A DNA stretch of 64,000 nucleotides from Sindora glabra (lineage: Eukaryota > Streptophyta > Magnoliopsida > Fabales > Fabaceae). Numbering within the stretch: position 1 is the first letter of the stretch; every line of letters starts with the position of its first letter. A program made the translations under genes and the position numbers. The notes under the pieces are model-generated. The model saw nothing but the letters and a program-made list of their open reading frames with translations. It did no database searches and had not been told where the DNA came from. Location of the stretch: positions 76,626,130 through 76,690,129 of the forward strand of contig CM035232.1 in assembly GCA_020226215.1 (NCBI GenBank), written 5' to 3'. Shown here piece by piece: positions 24,701 through 36,700 of this stretch.

Positions 24701-27700
24701 CTTTATTCTATGATATAACAAACTTTAGATGATAATGTGGATCCGATCACCACTTATTGCTGCACTGTTAAAGAGTTATGGGAGTATTTGGAATCTGTTT
24801 ATTTAGGTTAAAATAAAATTTGTCCCATCTCTATGAGATTTATCAAGAATTCTATCAGGCTGATTAGAAAGAGAGCTCTCTAACTGAATATGCACTGCAT
24901 TTAAGCATATGTTTGAAGAGTTGAATACATTGTTGCCTATTACAACTAATGCAAAGGAGATGCGAGCTCAAAGAGAGCAATTGGCTGTTATATGTTTTCT
25001 TGCTGCCTAGGGTCTGTACTTGCTTTAGCATGGTCTTAAATATTGACAGTAATGGACACATTGACCTTGAAAGATGTCTATGTCAAGCTTCTTCGTGTCT
25101 CTCGGGATGTGCCAAAGGATAATGTTGTTTTGGGTGGGTCCTCTGCATTAGTGGGATCTACTTATAGAAGTGAAGATATTAGGGGTGGTTGTGGAGATAC
25201 TTGAGGAGGATGAGGTGGTGGCCTTGATATAAGTAACTAGTTAATTTGTCATTAATGCAAGGAACCTGGGCATATCAAGAGATATTGCAGAAAACTTCTT
25301 GGAAAATTTGCACAACAAATATGCTCATTTAGTCCTAAGTGAGACAACACGTACTTCTAATGAGACTAAGATATTAGTTATGTCCCTTGAGGAATTTGCC
25401 TAGTACACTCAATGTCAAGCCTCTTAGTCTCCTGCTTTCTATCCTACTGCCAGTATTGCTCAACAAGGTAACCCCGTTACTTGTCTCACATCATCATCAC
25501 ACAATTAGGTCATTGATTCAGGTGCAATAGATCATATGATTGGCAATACAAGTATTCTTTCTTCATTTCATCCTTCATTTGATTTACCTAATGTCACATT
25601 GGCCAATGGATCAACCACTTTTGTTGTAGGAAGTGGGGCTTCTTGCCCTTCACCATTTGTTTTATACTTGCCATAGTTTCCATTCAATTTGATGTTTGTT
25701 AGTAAAATAACCCATAATCTAATGTGTTGTGTTTCATTTTTTCCTAATTATTGCTTATTCTAGAAACTTGGGACAAAGAAGATTTTTGCTAGAGATCATG
25801 AGTCAAATGGCCTGTACATCCTTGAGTTTTGCTTTGCTGATGTGCAGCATTCGATTGCTTGCTTCATTGATTTGTATCCACTTCGGATTTATACTCGATT
25901 GGGTCATCCATATTTGCAAAGTTTTAAAAAATTGTGTCCAAATTTAAGTTTTGTTTGTACTTCAGAATGTGAGTCATGTCAGTCTGTTGAATATCTTTGA
26001 GTCTCATATTTTCCTAGGATCAATAAATGGGCTGGGTCCCCCTTTGAATTAGTGCATTTTGATGTTTGGGGTCCATGTTTTCTGTTATCCAATGTTGGTT
26101 TTCATTATTTTGTCACCTTTAGGGATGATTACTCCTGTGTTACTTGGTTATATTTAATGAGAGGTAATGCTGAATTATTTTCTATATTTTGTGCCTTTTG
26201 TTCTGAGATTAAAACCCCATTTAATTCTGTTATCAAAATTCTATGCAGTGATAATGCAAAAGAATATTTCTTGACTTCATTTAGCTAGTTTATGATCAAG
26301 AACGGAATAATTCATCAATCTTGTGTTGTTACACCCCAACAAAATAAGGTTGCAAAATGGAAAGATCGTCATTTATTGGAAGTTGCCAAGGCCCTTCTTT
26401 TTCAAATGAAAGTTCTTAAAGATTTTTGGGTTGATACTGTCTCTATAGCTTGCCTTCTCATCAATCACCTTCATTTGTGTTAAATGGTCAGATTCCCCAT
26501 TCCCTTTTATTTCCTTCTCAATCTATTTTTCCTTCTTCTCCTTATATTTTTGGTTGCACTTGTTTTTTGTTCATGACAATTGACTTCCTGTTTGAAAATT
26601 AAATCCTTGATCCCTAGAGTGCATCTTTGTAGGCTATTCTCAATATTGAAAAGGATATGTGTTTCTCCCTAGAGTTAGGGCATTATATTCTGTTTGCAGA
26701 TGTCACATTTTTTGAAACTCCAATGCATCCCAATGTTAGGCTTATAGTCGATGATGGTGATGTGTTTCAAGATGTTGGAAGATATCAAAAGATGGTTGGC
26801 ACGCTAAATTATCTTATCGTAACTTGTTCAAATATTGCTTTCCCAGTGAGTGTGGTTAGTTTATGGCATCTCTTCAGACTATACGTTGGAATGCTGTGCT
26901 AGGTATATTGCACTATTCCTATATGGTGATCAAGACCGTTGTAAAGTGGAAGGGTTTTCTCATGCAGATTTGGTTGACTCCCCGTTATATCAAAGGTCAA
27001 TGACAGGCTATTGTATTTTTGTTGGCAGAAATTTAGTCTCTTGGAAAAGTAAGAAGCAGGATGTAATATTAAGATCTAATGCAGAATCTGAGTATCATGC
27101 AATGACACAAGCCATGTATGAGATTTTGTGGGTACAACATTTACTTGATGAGATGGCTTTCAGTGATTCTTTACCTATGAAGCTATATTGTGATAATCAA
27201 GCTGCCATTCATATTGCTTTGAACCCAGTGTTTCTTGAGAGAACAAAGCATATAGAGGCTGATTGTCATTTTCTTCTAGAAAAGATTCTGCAAAGACACA
27301 TTTTTACAAGTCATGTTAGAACTAGAGAGCAGTTAGCTGATGTCTTCACTAAAGCACTCATTGGGAATAGGGTTAATTATATTTGTAACAAGCTAGGCGT
27401 GATTAATATCTATGCTTTATTTTGAGGGGAAGTGTTAGATATATTATTTGTTAGTTTATTTATAAGGGTATTCCAGTCACTACAAATTACTATGTAATTA
27501 GATCTAGTTTATAAAATATATTCAGCCAGACTTCAATTGGGGTCTTATGGCTACAGAAAATTTCTCTCCTTCTCTTTTTATAATACCCATACCGGTGACA
27601 ATTAATGGTGTTCAACAGTGGCAAGTAGTTACAAATTTTGGGTTCATGGAAATTGGCCAATTTTTGTTGGGCTTGGCTTCATGGAGGTCTAAGTTGGTTG

Positions 27701-30700
27701 GTTGCTTCTGGCAGTAGCTTTTCTGGTGGTGGTGAGTGTTTCTACCAATGGCAGTGATCAGAGATGAAGATTTCTTTCCAGTGCATGGTCCTTGGGCAAA
27801 TCTAGAGCGATTCTCAAGGTCTTTTTGGGGAAGATCTTGTTCATTGTAAACCATCTGTGCGATTTTAGAAGTCTTGGTTTTGGGGTTTTGAGGGTTGAGT
27901 GATTAGTTTTTTGGTTTTCATTTTTTTTTTTTTTTGATTTTTTGATTAATTTTAGCTATGGAGTTATGAATTTGAGTTGCTTTGGCAGATTTCGTGAAGA
28001 TTGAAGGGATCTGGTTGATCGTGGTGAGACTTGAGGTAAATTTAGCAGCTGGGCTGCTATGTTCAGGGTAGCTTTGGTTATAATGTTTGGTGGTAATTTG
28101 AGCTGTGGTTTATGACTTTGCCTTTTCTAAGTTTGACTGCTTGATTTGGTGCTTTGAATTCATTTTTTGGTGAATATTGACACTGTCTGAGATAATTGTA
28201 TAGCAGTCCTGGTGACAGTGGTGGCTTGAGGTGGTTGTTTTGTATCTTTTTTGGGTGCTATGGACTTATTTTTTTGGTGGATGGTGATACTGTCTGAGGA
28301 GAAGTTGGGAGCAACTTATGGGCGTTTGGAGGACCATCTGGGAGAAGTTGAGGGAGTAGCTTAAGGGTAGCTAATTGAAGGCTTTAGGAGTTGTATCATT
28401 TGTAGAGGAAGGGGAAACATGGAGGAACTCAAATATATTACAGAATCAAATAAGATGACTAAATTAGAATAGACCTAACCCTAATGTTCTATTCATGCGG
28501 AGATCATAAGAAAAACAGAATGTAATACCCTTAAAATTTAGATGTGCCAAAAGCAAACCCAGAATAAACAACCTAGATACTAAATATTATTTTTCAACTG
28601 TTCCTCTTAAGCTGAAGCTTAGGAAGCTTAAGCTAGTTACATAAATTTGAACTCTCAAAATTAGAACACAACAATTAGTAGATAGGTCATGGGCCACGAT
28701 AAGTGACTGGGCCTTTACTAGAAACTCTACATCTTGTATATACTTTTCTAATATAAATAGATGCGCCTACCTTAATATTGAGCATGGTTTATCTAGAGCC
28801 TCTTAAAACCTCAACTTCTCTCTTCTAGCCTAATGAACAACAAAAAAACCTTAGCTGCTTCTCCTCCTCTCCTTTTTTCTTCTCTTCTTTCTTCTCCATG
28901 CTTATGTAGATCATGGTGATTGTGGTGATGGCTTAATGTCATTGTTCGGCAAGAAACCAGATCTTGGTTTCCATTTTTCTCTCTTTTTTTTTTCTTTCTA
29001 AATCTGGTGGCTGCACAAGTATAATGGTTTTGTTCAGTGTGGTTGGGAGGGAACCAGTGATCAGAGGATATTTGGGTTGACAGGGTGATAGATCATGGGA
29101 CAGCAAACCCTTCCAGACGGCATGTGCAATACATGCATGAATTTCCAAGTCGCGTGTGAAGCTCACACGCAGACAGTTCATGACAGCATGTGAGCAATTT
29201 TCCAGTGACACATCTCTTCTTGCAGCTCCTCCGGTGGCTTCTGAACCTTCCTCTGTGGTTGGTTCTCTGAGTTGTGGGCTCAAGTCTGTTTTTTCTTTTC
29301 TTTTTTTTTTTTGTTGGGTGAAAATTTTGGGAGGTTTTATGTTAGTTTTGTCTTGAATTTTCTGCTGTGGCTGATTCTGCTTCTGATTTGGGCACTAAAA
29401 CTAAAGATCCAGCTCCTAATGATGAGGGCAAACCAGAAATTAATTTTGTCTTTTTAGAAATTATCTCTGTTCATTCTACCAAGGCTGATTCTGCTTCTGA
29501 TTCCGAGACTTTTTTTCCCTGGTTGCTAAAATTATCTCTGTTCATATGCTTATCTTCTTTGCGGCCTCTAAGAACTGGCCTCTTTATCCATTTGACATTA
29601 AAAATGCTTTTGTTCATAGTGATTTACTTGAGGAGATGTATAAGGAGCAACCACTGGGGTTTGTTGCTAAAGTATGTAAAAGCGTTCCAACTAAAAAATC
29701 TGTGTGGGCTGGAATAGTCTCCATGAGATTGGTTTAGATGATTTAGTTATGTGGTAATGGAGTTTGGGATGAAGAAAAATGATGATAATCATTCTGTTTG
29801 TTATCAATGATTAGATTTTGGTTGTATATAATGTTGTGATTGTTGGTAGTGATAACCTAAGCATTTCAAAATTGGAACCCCCCTCTTTTTTTTCTTTGAA
29901 GGAACCAAGTTTTAGATTAAGGACCTAGGAGAACTTTGGCACTCCTTATGCATTGAAATTGCTCAAGGTTAAAAACAAATTTTCTTGTCAGCAGGAAAAA
30001 AAAAGTTTCTTGATCTTTTGAATGAACAGTTATGCTCGACGTTGAACCAAATGATACTCCTATGATTCTTGTTGAGAAAGATGGTTAGGTTGTAGAGGGA
30101 AAGGGTAGAGAGAGAGAGTAGGGAGAATTAAGGGGAAACATTGATATATTATTGAATGAATAAGATGAGTGTATTGTTACATAAGACACAACCCTATTAC
30201 TTTATAGAGTTACTGAGAACCATAAAGACTCTTTCTATAAAAGAAAAAGGAAATATGAAGACTCTAAAACTCATAACCTTAAATACAAGTAAGCCCGTAA
30301 TATAATATAAGCCTATAATATAACCCAGACCTAATTATTAATTTTACTCTAACACTCTTAAGTTGAGGCTAACTAAATTTAAGCTTGTTACATAAACCCG
30401 GGCTACCAAATGCAATAACACATAATGATAAAGAAAACTTGATAATTATTAAACTTCACAAACTGCTTGAATGAATATATTTACAAATCCCAAAATCTTG
30501 TTAGTAATGCCCAAAGTTTTCAAAAGTTATTTGCTAGCTTCTCCCATTGAGCTGCTCCCTTCTAAAGTCTCCTCGACTTCCAAGCCAAAAAGAACACGAA
30601 CACTCATGGTTGGACACAACTTTTAGAAATTTCCTCAACTTCTTAGCCAAAGAACCAATAAGTGGCCCCCCAACCATATTTGGCAGGCACAAATTAGGCA

Positions 30701-33700
30701 TGAACTAATCCAATGGTAGGTAGGCAAAAATAGTGATGTAAATCATCTTTATCAGAGGATAACCCTACCAAATCAGGTCTGTGCAAACACAAGTCGATAG
30801 ATACCAAACCAAGTGGTCTGAACCACCTTGAACAAAGGATAACATTACAAAAGCAGATTTGTGTAATCACAAGTCACACAAGTGTCCCAAATCACATACA
30901 GACGCCAAAACTAAATGTACATAGTGGGGGGGAAAAAAGGCAATTTTGCCTGCAACAAAATTGTAAGAACCAAAGATCCGCTCAACACTTGAAAAATCTC
31001 AACACCTCTCTATGCCAAGCACTCATGGTATACCCAGCCTAGAAAAATGAAACAATCCAAAATCAAGCTGAACCAACCACAACAATCATTGCAGAAATCT
31101 GCCAAAAACACCTCAGAATAATATGTCTTGAACTCGAACTTGCATAGCTCAAGATGTACTGTAATGTGCTCTACCCACTTAAAAATCAACCAAATTGCAG
31201 CAACTTCTTAAGGCTTACAGCAAATTGCATAAAAAATGGCACCAAATTCTGCCAAATGTAAAATTGTGTTCAAAACCTTTGAAAATAGCTTTAAACAATG
31301 TCAAAATTCTCCAAAACCTGTTCAGACAGCAAGATAGCACCAGAAACAGCAACTAATCAGCCAAACCAGCCAAACTGGAACAAATGAAACCTTGTCTCAG
31401 CACTAAATCACCCAACTCGGATGAAACTCGGTGAGACCTGGTCATAACTTGGTACTAGTCAAACACAAGTGTACCAATGGTGAAGGACCAAAAGGTCCCT
31501 TCTCTAAGCAGCCCCGTTTGTTTTGGAGCTGCTCTATGATAGACTCTAATTGGATTTTTTGCGTCCTATCTCTGTTAGCTTTGTCAACTGCCTATTCTAG
31601 TAATGTAGTGCACTGGCATTGGCATTCAAGCAAGCACCAGCACGAGGCAGCGTCACAACGAAGCCATAGCCTCTGAGTGAATAACCCAAAAACCTAAGTC
31701 AAAAACAGCAGAAGAGCCCTGCCCCGGAAAACCAAAAACACAGAGCAAGCAAAGCTCTTTCCTGTTCAAATAAAGCAAGCGGTTAGAAAAAAAAAATAGC
31801 CAAGCAAGCAAGTCATGCCCCCATCTATCACGGCGCTCCGCCGCTATTCTCTATAGAAAAGAAAATAGATTATCTCTGTTTATCCTATAGCGTAGCGGGA
31901 TTTTGGGAGGACCCCACCAGAGGAGAGGGAGTGACATGAATCCACGTCGACGTTATGGATTTCAGATAAGGGGAGCACTATACAGGCATGTTTAGTATAG
32001 CGATAGAATTATAGCGATGAAAATAACTTATTATTGATACATTTCAGTGTATATCATGATTTTATGTTTGACATAATTTTTATAATAATTGATTTTTTTT
32101 TCTTATAGAAAGAATTGGTTTTAAATATCTTTAGTGAGAGAAAAATTACTATTAAATAATAAGTTATTTTTTTGTGCTTTATTTGTTAATCATGATTTTT
32201 CTCTCATTAAGTCTTTACATCAATTATTTTTTAAGAAAAATAATTATTATTAAAAGTCATGTCATTAGTGAGTGAAAAGTCACAATTATTACACACTATA
32301 ATCAATTAATAATCAATTATTTTAATTACTATACCAAACAAGCCCTATATAGATAGAAGCAAGCTCTATGAAAGCAACAAATGGGTTAGATAGAGAGACT
32401 CATTTTGACTTAGTTCTAACTTGCCCAACTCGGAAGAAATGCGGTGAGACTTGGTCATAATTTGGTACTACTCAGCCACAACTTGCATTGACTCACTAAT
32501 GATTTGCATGACTCAGTAATGACTAGTTTTGACTTAGTCTAATTCATTTGAATTAGTACTGAGTTGATTTGACTCAGTCATAACTTGCTGTGACTTGGTA
32601 ATGACTCACTTTGACTTAGCTCCAACTTGCCCAACTCCAGTCTAGCTCCCATGGATGCACATTTAGAATCATGCTGATCCATGAAAAGCTTCTTGTTGAA
32701 CCAAATCAAAGGTGCTGTAGCAAAACTTAAGTGTTCCTTATTCCTCTTTGAACACTTCGATTTACAAATAATTGTCTTCCAAGTAAAAGACATTGATCTT
32801 GAACACCAGAACTTGTAACTTGCATTGAACCCTAGTGAAACTTGTTCCCTTAATTGAATCAGAAGCTCTACTAACTTTTCCTTGAGCTTATTTGACTTGA
32901 CCAACATTCCAGGGCAATAGCCATTTTTCCTCTTCTTGCACTAAAACCTAATCAGCACTAACAATAGGGCACTTCTCTTCCTTTGAGTTGTGTTAGGCCT
33001 TCGATGGTCAACATAAAACTTTATTGAAATCTCATATATGGATCACACACGACGATTTATTGATGCTAATGTTAGGTTGTTACTTAGAAGTAACACGTTA
33101 TATGGCTCGAGTATAGTGTTAAATGAGCTAGAGTTGCTGCATTGGCATTCAGATATAGTGTTAAATGAGTAAGGGTTCTCATATTTTTCTGAACGGATGT
33201 GGGTAAAAAAGCTAGTCTAGGAAAGCATAATTAGATTTGATACTTGGAATTTTGGTACGCTAACAGGCAAATCTTTAGAGGTTGTGGACTCCATGATTCG
33301 GAGAAAGATTAACATCATGTGTTTTCAAAAGACTAAATGGGTTTGAGAAAGAACTAAGGAGCTAGACATTATAGGATTTAAAACTATGGTACATAGGGAA
33401 AGTTAGAGAAAAGAATGGAGTTGGTATTATTGTAAATAAGAATTGGAAGAATGTGGTGGATGTAAAACGGACGGCGGATAGAATCTTATCTATAAGATTA
33501 ATAGTTGTTCGGAAGATTATCAATGTTATTAGTGTCTATGCATCACAAGTAAGATTAGAGATACATTTGAAGTTTTAGAAAGACCTAGAGGGATTGGTTC
33601 AAGGAATTTCATAAGAAAAGATTCTCATCGGAAGGGATTTAAATAGACATGGTGGTAGTGAGACGGCAATTTTCGGGAGCACATGGAGGATTTGGTTTTG

Positions 33701-36700
33701 GAGCATTAAATGAGGAAGGACAATCTATTCTTAATTTTTTAATAGTGTATGATTTTAAGATTGCGAATATTTATTTTAAGAAATGGGAGGAGCATCTAAT
33801 CACATATAAGAGTGAAACTTTACGGTTGTAAATTGATTTCTTTTTGATAAGGAGCTCAGATAGAAAAATCTATAAGGATTACAAAGTGATTTTAGGGGAG
33901 AGCCTTACTGCACAACATAGGGTCTTGGTCCTCGATGTTCATTTTAAAACTCGTAACTAGAAAAGACAAGTTATAAATCTAAAGATCAAGTGGTGGCAGC
34001 TCAAGGATGAGAAACAGATGACTTTTAAGAGAATATTACTAGAGAAAGGTAATTGGGAAGTAAGGAAGTGCAAATCATATTTAAGATGTGATGGCTAAGA
34101 GGGTTAGGATAGTTACTAAGGTAGTTTTAGATGAATTAAAAGGTTTTGAACTAAGAGATAAATAATTTTGGTGGTGGAATGAGAGTGTGCAGGAAAAGAT
34201 CAAAACCAAAAAAGGAATGTTTTAAGCCTTACATGTATGTGACAATGCTGAAAATTGGGAAAGGTATCGGACGGTTAGGAATGAGACCAAAAAGATAATG
34301 AGCGTGGCACGATATAAAGCTTTTGAGGGGTTCTATTAAGCTCTAGGAATAAAGAATGAACAAAGGATTTATAAGCTTACCAAAAATAGGAAAAGGAAAT
34401 CAAGAGACTTGAATCAAATAAAGTATATTAAGGATGAAGAAGGACAAGTTCTACTCACAGGTGAAGATATCAAAGAAAGATGAGAGAAATACTTTTATAA
34501 ACTTTTCAATGACAAGTTAGGAGTGACTAGAGATATGGAAAGATTAAAAATCTAAAAAAAGAACAAAATTTAGTTTATTATCTTAGGATTCGAGTTGGGG
34601 AGGTAAAAGTTCTTAAGAGGATGGATAATGGTAAAGTCGTTGGTCCTAATGGTATTCCTATTGAGGTTTGAAAATGTTTAGGAGAGTAGGGTATTTTTTG
34701 ACTCACTAAGTTATTTAATGAGATTTTGAGGTTCAAGAAAATGCCAAATAAGTGGAGGAGGAGCATTTTAGTACCTATATATAAGAACAAAGGAGATATC
34801 CAAAATTATGCAGATTATTGAGGGATAAAACTTATGAGTCATACTATGAAACTGTGGAAAAAAGTGATTTGAGCACAGATTAAGAGAGGAGACTAGGATT
34901 GCAAAGAATCAATTTAGATTTATGTCAAGGAAGTCTATAACAGAGATTATTTATCTTCTACAGGGGTTGATTAAAAGATATCGGAGTAAAGAAAGAGACT
35001 TACATATAGTTTTCATTAACTTAGAAAAAATTTATAATCGAATACCAAGAGAAGTATTCTGGAGGGTTCTGGAAAAAAAAGGAGTTCGCGTCATATATAT
35101 CTAGGCTATACATGACATGCATGATGGAGTAACTACAAGTGTAAGAACTTTCGGATAAGAGACAAAGGATTTTACTATAAGGATAGCTCTACATTAGGGT
35201 TCAGTCTTAAGTTTTTACTTGTTTGATCTAATTTTGAATGTTCTTATTAGGAACACACGACAGATTATTCCTAAATATATGCTATTTGTGGATGATATAG
35301 TTCTGATTGAGGAATCGCGGGAAGAGATTAACTACAAACTGGAGTTTTAGAGATAGACATTGGAATCAGAAGGTTTTCGCTTGAGTAAGAGTAAGATGGA
35401 GTATATGCATTGTAAATTTAACAAGAAGTAAGATAGAAATGATTTGGAGGTAAGAATTAGGGAGCATATCATATCGCAAGTATTTAAATTTAAGTATTTG
35501 AGATTTATTTTACAAAGCGATGGGGAAATTGATAAAGATCTCACACATAGGATACAAACTGGATGGTTAAAATGGAGAAAGGCATCTGGAGTTACTTGTG
35601 ATCCCAAAGTACCTTCTAAGCTTAAAAGAGAAGTTTTATCGGACTGCTATATGATCAGTTATACTTTGTGATAATGAATATTGGGCTTTGAAGGGATGAG
35701 CAAAAAAAGGGGGTTGCAGAAATGAGAATATTAAGATGGATATGTGGTCATACAAGAAAGGATAAGATACGAAATGAATGCATGAAAAGGCATATTGGCA
35801 TGGCACCTATTGAGGAGATGACAGAAAATCGGTTAAGGTGGTTTGGTCATGTGCCAAAAAGGCCATTGCAGGCATCAGTGAGAAGATTTAATCATATGGT
35901 AGTTAGCCTTGTGAAAAGGTGTAGAGGGAGGTTAAAAAGAACATTAGAGGAAGTTATAAAAAGGGATCTCTTGGTGAATAATATTACTGAAAATTTAGTT
36001 ATTGATAGAGTCTAATGACGTTGCATGATTCATGTAATTGACCTCACTTAGTGAAATAAGGCTTTGATGTTGTTGTTGTAACCTATAAACCTAAAAACAT
36101 CTAGAAGGGCAACTCAGTTTTTTCTCTTCTTTTTTTTGGGACAAAATCAAATAGTTCACAATAACAAAAACAAGTTAACACAATTTTCTTTTTGGTTGCT
36201 AGGAATTGTAAAATAGATGATACTACTTTGATGCCTTGTTGAGAAATGTGTTTAGGGATTATAGGGGAAGAATAGAGGGAATTAAATGGAAACACTAATA
36301 TATTATTGAATAAATAAGATGAGTGAATTGTTACATAAGACATAACCATAACCATAACACTCAATTTATATAGAGCTTTTTAAAAACATAAATACTTTAA
36401 TATTCTTAATTTTGGGTGCAAGATAAGCCCATAATAGATCATAAGCCCGTAACATATCTAAATCTAATTATTAATATTATTCTTTAACAAATCCAAATTT
36501 TAAATTTTAAGCTTGGATTAGAGGATGGATAGTTACTTGAAGATCCAGTGCAAATTGTTAGTGGGAAAATTGAGCTACCTTATCATCACTAGATATGAAA
36601 TTTTTTTCCCTTCTCTCTTCAGTAACTGTGATAAGTCATTTTATGAACTAAGAACCTTTTATTGGGATGCAATTATGCACATTGTAAGATATGTTAAGAA

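Larger units (their letters stand above)
30091..36489 (-). mobile_element. Non-autonomous LTR retrotransposon E (minus strand) hosting other insertions
   Basis: Two similar direct repeats, 30091-30354 and 36237-36489, share CTAATATATTATTGAATAAATAAGATGAGTG-type sequence and begin TGTTA(A/G)AG on the minus strand. On that strand a PBS-like GGCATCAAAG follows the right (5') LTR. AAGCTTAAATTTAGTTAGCCTC and a purine-poor tract precede the left (3') LTR. No pol motif was found in its own internal sequence (30355-32974 and 36080-36236), so it looks non-autonomous. The outer 5-mers (TAGGT/AATCC) do not match: a rearranged pair or an old insertion. A LINE, a candidate mitochondrial fragment and a MITE sit inside. 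Confidence 0.65.

Noticed and set aside
26850..27425. 191-codon open frame that could be taken for a host gene
   Set aside because: SWKSKKQDVILRSNAESEY, CDNQAAIHI and DVFTKAL identify it as copia RNase H, part of a retrotransposon with both LTRs.
31431..31676. 81-codon frame with a hydrophobic stretch and HWHWHSSKHQH
   Set aside because: It lies in the candidate organelle-derived block and starts in retrotransposon sequence; no family is recognisable, so it is not called as a gene.
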